Source: an uncultured Granulosicoccaceae bacterium (lineage in GTDB: Bacteria; Pseudomonadota; Gammaproteobacteria; Granulosicoccales; Granulosicoccaceae). Taken from it: 64,000 nt of DNA. A program made the translations under genes and the position numbers. The first letter of the stretch is position 1; each line of letters begins with the position of its first letter. Shown piece after piece: positions 59,949-64,000 of this stretch. Under the pieces are notes generated by a model. It saw nothing but the letters and a program-made list of their open reading frames with translations, had not been told where the DNA came from and did no database searches. The stretch spans positions 1 to 64,000 of the forward strand of contig CALHCI010000053.1 in the NCBI GenBank assembly GCA_937931165.1, read 5' to 3'.

Positions 59949-60963
59949 TGGGTATTCCCGATTGAATAGTTTGCCGCACTTCTTTGACCAGTGCGGGGCC
60001 GCGAAAAACGAGGCCTGTGTATATCTGTACCAGATCAGCGCCTGCCTGCAAGTGACCGGCGGCGTCTTCACCGCTGCAAATGCCACCGCAACCGATAACA
60101 GGAAGTTCACCCTGCAACCGTTGCGCCAGCCTGGCAATAGTGGCCCGGGCCCCCACTGTCAGCGGGGCACCACTCAGGCCGCCGGCCTCACCAACATGGG
60201 GCGATTGTTCGACGCCGGTTCTGGTGGACGTGGTATTGCCGGCGATTATGCCATCGATCTTGTGAAGCATTGCGGCGTCGCAAAAACCATCGATGTCCTC
60301 GTCTGCCATGTCTGGTGAAATCTTTACCGCTACCGGGACATATTTGCCGTGGGTGTCCGCCAGTTGTTGCTGCGATGCCTTCAGTGTTTTAAGCAGGACG
60401 GTAAGTGACTCACCGAGCTGCAGGTCACGCAGGCCCGGCGTGTTTGGTGATGAAATGTTCACCGTAATATAGTCGGCATACGGGTAAACGCGGTCCATAC
60501 AAATCTGATAGTCCTCATGTGCGCGCTCCAGCGGTGTGGTGAGATTTTTACCAATGTTTATCCCCAGCACACCCTGGTAGCGCCGCTGCTTTACCTGCTG
60601 CACCAGGTGATCAACGCCTTTGTTATTAAACCCCATGCGGTTAATGACTGCGTTTTTATCTTTTAGTCTGAACATGCGCGGCTTTGGATTGCCGGGCTGA
60701 GGCTTCGGGGTGATCGAACCCACTTCCACAAAGCCAAAACCAAAGCGGCCCAGCTCGTTAAAATAGTCAGCGTTCTTATCGAGACCCGCCGCCAGTCCGA
60801 CCGGGTTTGGAAATTCAATACCCATCACCTTCTTCGGCTGGTCCGGCAGTGCACCGGAAGTGAAAAGCGAAGTTGGAGTAAATTTCAAACTACGCAGAGC
60901 CAGATCGTGCGAGGTTTCCGGCGGTAATTTAAAAAGCAGCGGTCTTGCGAGGGAGTAAATCAT
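59941..60963 (-). CDS. pyrD: Dihydroorotate dehydrogenase (quinone), class 2
   Basis: PyrD oxidises dihydroorotate to orotate in pyrimidine synthesis, with FMN and the membrane quinone pool. The 340-residue protein starts with a short membrane-associating helix (MIYSLARPLLFKLPPETSHDLALRSLK) typical of class 2 enzymes. It has NPVGLAAGLDKNADYF, VEVGSITPKPQPGNPKPR, INRMGFNNKG, SSPNTPGLRDLQ, the catalytic Ser region and IIAGNTTSTRTG, plus VIGCGGICSGEDA for FMN binding. It overlaps the DHH-family gene by eight bases. It is divergent from holA. Confidence 0.96.
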   Translation of the reverse strand: MIYSLARPLLFKLPPETSHDLALRSLKFTPTSLFTSGALPDQPKKVMGIEFPNPVGLAAGLDKNADYFNELGRFGFGFVEVGSITPKPQPGNPKPRMFRLKDKNAVINRMGFNNKGVDHLVQQVKQRRYQGVLGINIGKNLTTPLERAHEDYQICMDRVYPYADYITVNISSPNTPGLRDLQLGESLTVLLKTLKASQQQLADTHGKYVPVAVKISPDMADEDIDGFCDAAMLHKIDGIIAGNTTSTRTGVEQSPHVGEAGGLSGAPLTVGARATIARLAQRLQGELPVIGCGGICSGEDAAGHLQAGADLVQIYTGLVFRGPALVKEVRQTIQSGIPNG

Positions 60964-61092
60964 CGGTGCATTCGTGGGGGTTCATGGCGAAGTGTACCGG
61001 TAATTTTGTGTCGTAAGGAAATCAGCGTGCCCGGCAGGCAAAAACAACATCTGTGAATCGGATTTACCTGAAAAAAGCGTTACCATTACCGT

Positions 61093-62139
61093 GTGAACGT
61101 ATTTCCAGACACTCTGCCCAAGGCGTTAGCCAAAAATCTCGCTCCGGTCTACATGATTACTGGTGATGAGCCGCTGCAAATGATGGAAGCGGCAGATCAG
61201 ATTCGCCACGCCTGTCGCGAGGCCGGGTTTACCAACAGTGAACGTTATCAGGTAGACAACGCGCGCAGCTTCGATTGGCAGGCGCTGGCCATGTCCGGCA
61301 ATACCCTGTCTTTGTTTGGCGACAAAAAGATGATCAACCTGCACATGCCGAATGGTAAACCCGGTACCGAGGGTGCCAGTGCGCTGCGTAACTGGTGTGA
61401 GTCTGCACCACCTGACACCGTGTTGCTGATAACCGGCGGTCGGCCGGAGGGGCGGTTTCAAAACAGTGCGTGGTTTAAGGCGATTGATAAAGCCGGGGTT
61501 ACCATGCAGGTGTGGCCGCTGCCTGCTGATAAAACAGCGCAGTGGATTCGCACGCGTCTGGCAGCCAATAAAGTTACCGCCAGCGACGCAGCAGTCACGC
61601 TGTTGCTGGAAAGGGTTGAGGGTAATCTGCTGGCGGCGCGTCAGGAAATTGAAAAGCTTGCCATTCTTTATTCGGGACAATCGGTCGGGCCGCACGAGGT
61701 GCTGGTGAGTGTGACAGACAGTTCCCGCTACACCATACTTGATCTTGTTGATGCTGCATTTGAGAGTGATCCCGCGCGAGCGGTGAAAGTGCTCGACAGC
61801 CTGAAAGCAGCCGGTGATGCGCCGGTGTTAATCTGTTGGCATCTGGCCAGCGAGGTGCGCAAGGTGCATGCTGTGTTCAGCCGGCTCGACACCGGTGAGA
61901 GCATGAGTTCTGCAATGATGCGCTCCGGCATCTGGAAAAACAGACAGCGGCAGGTTGGTAAGGTGATTAACAGCCGTTCACGGATATTCTGGCTGCGAGC
62001 GTTGTCTGACAGCAGTGCCCTTGATCGCTTATCAAAAGGCATGGCAGACGGTGACTTATGGATAGAAATCGCCGCCTTTGTGACAAGACTCAGCGGCAAA
62101 AAATGGCCGTTGCTCAGATCGGCTGATCTACCCCGCTAG
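61093..62139 (+). CDS. holA: DNA polymerase III delta subunit
   Basis: HolA (delta) is the clamp-opening subunit of the DNA polymerase III clamp loader. The 348-residue protein starts at a GTG (61093). It shows LAPVYMITGDEPLQMMEAADQIR, LFGDKKMINLHMP, LLITGGRPEGRFQNSAWFKAI and LVDAAFESDPARAVKVLDSL, all typical. In many relatives it follows lptE and leuS; here those are not present upstream. proA and nadD follow, the order found in Pseudomonas-type genomes for proA-nadD. Confidence 0.94.
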   Translation: MNVFPDTLPKALAKNLAPVYMITGDEPLQMMEAADQIRHACREAGFTNSERYQVDNARSFDWQALAMSGNTLSLFGDKKMINLHMPNGKPGTEGASALRNWCESAPPDTVLLITGGRPEGRFQNSAWFKAIDKAGVTMQVWPLPADKTAQWIRTRLAANKVTASDAAVTLLLERVEGNLLAARQEIEKLAILYSGQSVGPHEVLVSVTDSSRYTILDLVDAAFESDPARAVKVLDSLKAAGDAPVLICWHLASEVRKVHAVFSRLDTGESMSSAMMRSGIWKNRQRQVGKVINSRSRIFWLRALSDSSALDRLSKGMADGDLWIEIAAFVTRLSGKKWPLLRSADLPR

Positions 62140-62202
62140 AGTTGGTAATAATTAAATTTCCAACAGTGACTGAACCGAAGTAAACAACATGGACAAGCAA
62201 GC

Positions 62203-63474
62203 GTGAACAGCGAAACACATCTGGACATCAAAGCCTACATGCAGGCACTCGGTGAAAAGGCCCGCGCTGCCAGCAGAGAAATGGCCAATGCCGATACCAA
62301 TGAAAAGTCTTCAGCGCTACATGCGATGGCTGAGGCCATTCGCAACAGTGCCGGGCACATCAAATCCGAAAATCAAAAAGACATGCAGGCAGGTATTGCT
62401 TCAAAACTGACCGACGCATTGCTTGATCGGCTGGAACTTAATGATGCGCGTATCGAGGCGATGGCTAATGGATTACAGCAAATCGCTGAACTGCCTGATC
62501 CCATCGGTGAACTCACCGATATGAAGTACCGGCCTTCCGGGTTGCAGATTGGGAAAATGCGTGTGCCTCTTGGTGTGATCGGTATTATTTATGAATCACG
62601 ACCCAACGTTACTGCTGATGCTGCAGCGATATGCCTCAAAGCAGGCAACGCTGCCATTCTACGAGGCGGGTCTGAAGCGGTGCATTCCAATCAGGCGATT
62701 GCAGCATGTATAAGTGCCGGTCTTGAGAGTGCCGGTCTTCCGGCAGAGGCTGTGCAGGTGGTGGACACCACAGACAGACAGGCGGTTGTCGAACTCATCC
62801 AGATGCGTGACTACATTGATGTCGTAGTGCCGCGTGGTGGCAAGGGACTGGTAGAGCGAATCAGTGCAGATGCCCGGGTACCAGTGATTAAACATCTGGA
62901 AGGGCTGTGCCATGTGTACGTAGACAGTGATGCCGACATCGATAAAGCGGTAGCCATTGCCTTTAACTCTAAAACTTACCGCTACGGTATTTGTGGTGCG
63001 ATGGAAACGCTGCTGGTTGCAGAGTCAGTCGCCGCGTCAGTTCTGTCGGCACTGAGTGCCAGGCTGACTGATGCAGGCGTTGAGATGCGTGGCTGCAGCA
63101 AGACCTGTCGGTTGATTCCTCAGGCGGTGGCCGCCAGCGATGAAGACTGGGTAACCGAGTATCTGGCGCCGATACTGTCGATAAAAATTGTCAGTGGTCT
63201 TAGTGAAGCGATTGATCATATCGAACGGTTTGGTTCTCACCACACAGATGCCATTGTGACTGAGAGTCTTTCAAACTCGCGCAGGTTCACCCGTGAAGTT
63301 GATTCGAGTTCTGTAATGGTTAACGCGGCGACCTGCTTTGCTGACGGATTCGAGTATGGTCTGGGTGCTGAAATTGGCATCAGTACCGATCGATTACATG
63401 TGCGCGGACCGGTGGGGGTAGAAGGTCTGACAACACAAAAATTTGTGGTGATCGGTGATGGCACTACACGTTGA
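62203..63474 (+). CDS. proA: Gamma-glutamyl phosphate reductase
   Basis: ProA makes glutamate-5-semialdehyde in proline synthesis. The 423-residue protein begins at GTG 62203; the N-terminus ([13 protein letters not shown]) lines up with the start of known ProA proteins. It has [45 protein letters not shown], and the active-site Cys in [13 protein letters not shown]. It is followed by nadD after 14 bases, the usual proA-nadD order. No proB is visible. Confidence 0.95.
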   Translation: MNSETHLDIKAYMQALGEKARAASREMANADTNEKSSALHAMAEAIRNSAGHIKSENQKDMQAGIASKLTDALLDRLELNDARIEAMANGLQQIAELPDPIGELTDMKYRPSGLQIGKMRVPLGVIGIIYESRPNVTADAAAICLKAGNAAILRGGSEAVHSNQAIAACISAGLESAGLPAEAVQVVDTTDRQAVVELIQMRDYIDVVVPRGGKGLVERISADARVPVIKHLEGLCHVYVDSDADIDKAVAIAFNSKTYRYGICGAMETLLVAESVAASVLSALSARLTDAGVEMRGCSKTCRLIPQAVAASDEDWVTEYLAPILSIKIVSGLSEAIDHIERFGSHHTDAIVTESLSNSRRFTREVDSSSVMVNAATCFADGFEYGLGAEIGISTDRLHVRGPVGVEGLTTQKFVVIGDGTTR

Positions 63475-63488
63475 TGGAACAATAGTCT

Positions 63489-64000
63489 TTGAATGAACAG
63501 CTGCCAGTAACCGGCTCTCCACGTATTGCAATGTATGGTGGTGCGTTCGACCCGGTGCACCTGGGGCACTTGCGCAGCGCACTGGAGGTTCGGCAAACAC
63601 TGGGACTGGATGAGTTACGCTTTGTACCGTCCGGTAACCCGCCGCATCGTGATCGTGCCAGAGCCAGTGACGATGACAGGCTCAGCATGCTTGAGCTGGC
63701 GGTGCGTGATTCACCCGGCATTGTGGTCGACCCGCGTGAATTACGAAGCCCGGAAATACCTGACAAGAGCAAGTCGTATACGATAGACACGCTCGAATCA
63801 CTCTCTGCCGAGAATCCGACCGCGCGGCTGACACTGGTTATTGGCATGGATCAGTTTAGTGTGTTTGATACCTGGCATCGCTGGCAGGAACTTCTGCAAC
63901 GATTTGACCTGGCCGTCATGGAGCGTCCGGGCGAGCCGATGTCGGACACGGCAAAATCCCTATTGTCTGCCAGCCGGGATAACCAGGCGATGCCGGACAA
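63489..64000 (+). CDS. nadD: Nicotinate-nucleotide adenylyltransferase (3' end cut by window)
   Basis: NadD joins nicotinate mononucleotide and ATP to make deamido-NAD. The visible 170 residues contain MYGGAFDPVHLGHLRSAL with the (H/T)xGH nucleotidyltransferase motif HLGH, then FVPSGNPPHR, the NTP-binding SKSKSYTIDTLE region and LVIGMDQFSVFDTWHRWQEL. The start is taken as TTG 63489, 14 bases after proA; an ATG at 63531 would leave only one residue before the GGAFDP motif. The right end is cut by the window. Confidence 0.93.
   Translation, partial: MNEQLPVTGSPRIAMYGGAFDPVHLGHLRSALEVRQTLGLDELRFVPSGNPPHRDRARASDDDRLSMLELAVRDSPGIVVDPRELRSPEIPDKSKSYTIDTLESLSAENPTARLTLVIGMDQFSVFDTWHRWQELLQRFDLAVMERPGEPMSDTAKSLLSASRDNQAMPD

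Overview
The window is chromosomal DNA from a gammaproteobacterium, probably free-living and aquatic. The lineage call rests on bpt, sbcB, the gamma-type gshA, holC, rdgC, djlA, truD, lptFG and the xerD-dsbC pairing. The setting is inferred from the secreted sugar-active genes. GC content looks close to 50%. No prophage, integron, CRISPR array or intact insertion sequence is visible. I count 64 protein genes, two of them cut by the window edges, and one tRNA. I do not assign a genus. Layout: 0-11.6 kb holds the end of an adenylate cyclase, bpt, sbcB, a DUF2058 gene, dsbB, a HisN-like phosphatase, an alpha/beta hydrolase, a gshA-mobA-moeA-ykgJ-like operon and a response regulator with a degenerate GGDEF-like end. 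11.6-23.7 kb holds an RNB exoribonuclease, a nuclease lipoprotein, a barrel protein, an orphan ParA ATPase, a valS-holC-pepA cluster, divergent lptFG and an RDD protein. 23.7-32.7 kb holds a lysine-rich histone-H1-like gene with a strong promoter, an out-of-frame coding tail and two DnaA boxes around it, then a second moeA, xerD, dsbC, a YdcH-like gene, truD, djlA, moaB, rluB, a DUF1820 gene and tRNA-Ser(GGA). 32.7-43.7 kb holds a three-gene catabolic operon (beta-decarboxylating dehydrogenase, Gfo/Idh/MocA oxidoreductase, lactonase-like MBL hydrolase), an EAL protein, an HExxH protein, a HIT protein, a convergent two-component pair with overlapping 3' ends, a triple-fasciclin lipoprotein and a DUF4345 membrane protein. 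43.9-57 kb is the most accessory-looking part: an orphan P-loop ATPase, a secreted GH26-like glycosidase, a TauD-type dioxygenase, a PQQ sugar dehydrogenase lipoprotein, a DUF1501/DUF1800 export pair, an NrtS-like protein, a VOC-GNAT pair, a Sel1 lipoprotein, an FMN reductase and rdgC. 57-64 kb holds an HDAC-family hydrolase, an unknown membrane protein, pyrD with an overlapping DHH phosphoesterase gene, holA, proA and nadD (cut by the window end). How genes work together: mobA, two moeA paralogs and moaB point to active molybdenum cofactor synthesis. DsbB and DsbC serve periplasmic disulfide chemistry. LptF and LptG form the LPS exporter permease. HolA and HolC are clamp-loader parts of DNA polymerase III. 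An adenylate cyclase, an EAL protein and a degenerate GGDEF protein point to cyclic nucleotide signalling. The best leads for new biology are the lysine-rich gene with its frame-shifted acidic/basic coiled-coil tail, the orphan P-loop ATPase with a Cys/His-rich end, the dehydrogenase-oxidoreductase-lactonase operon, and the two-component pair with antisense 3' ends.
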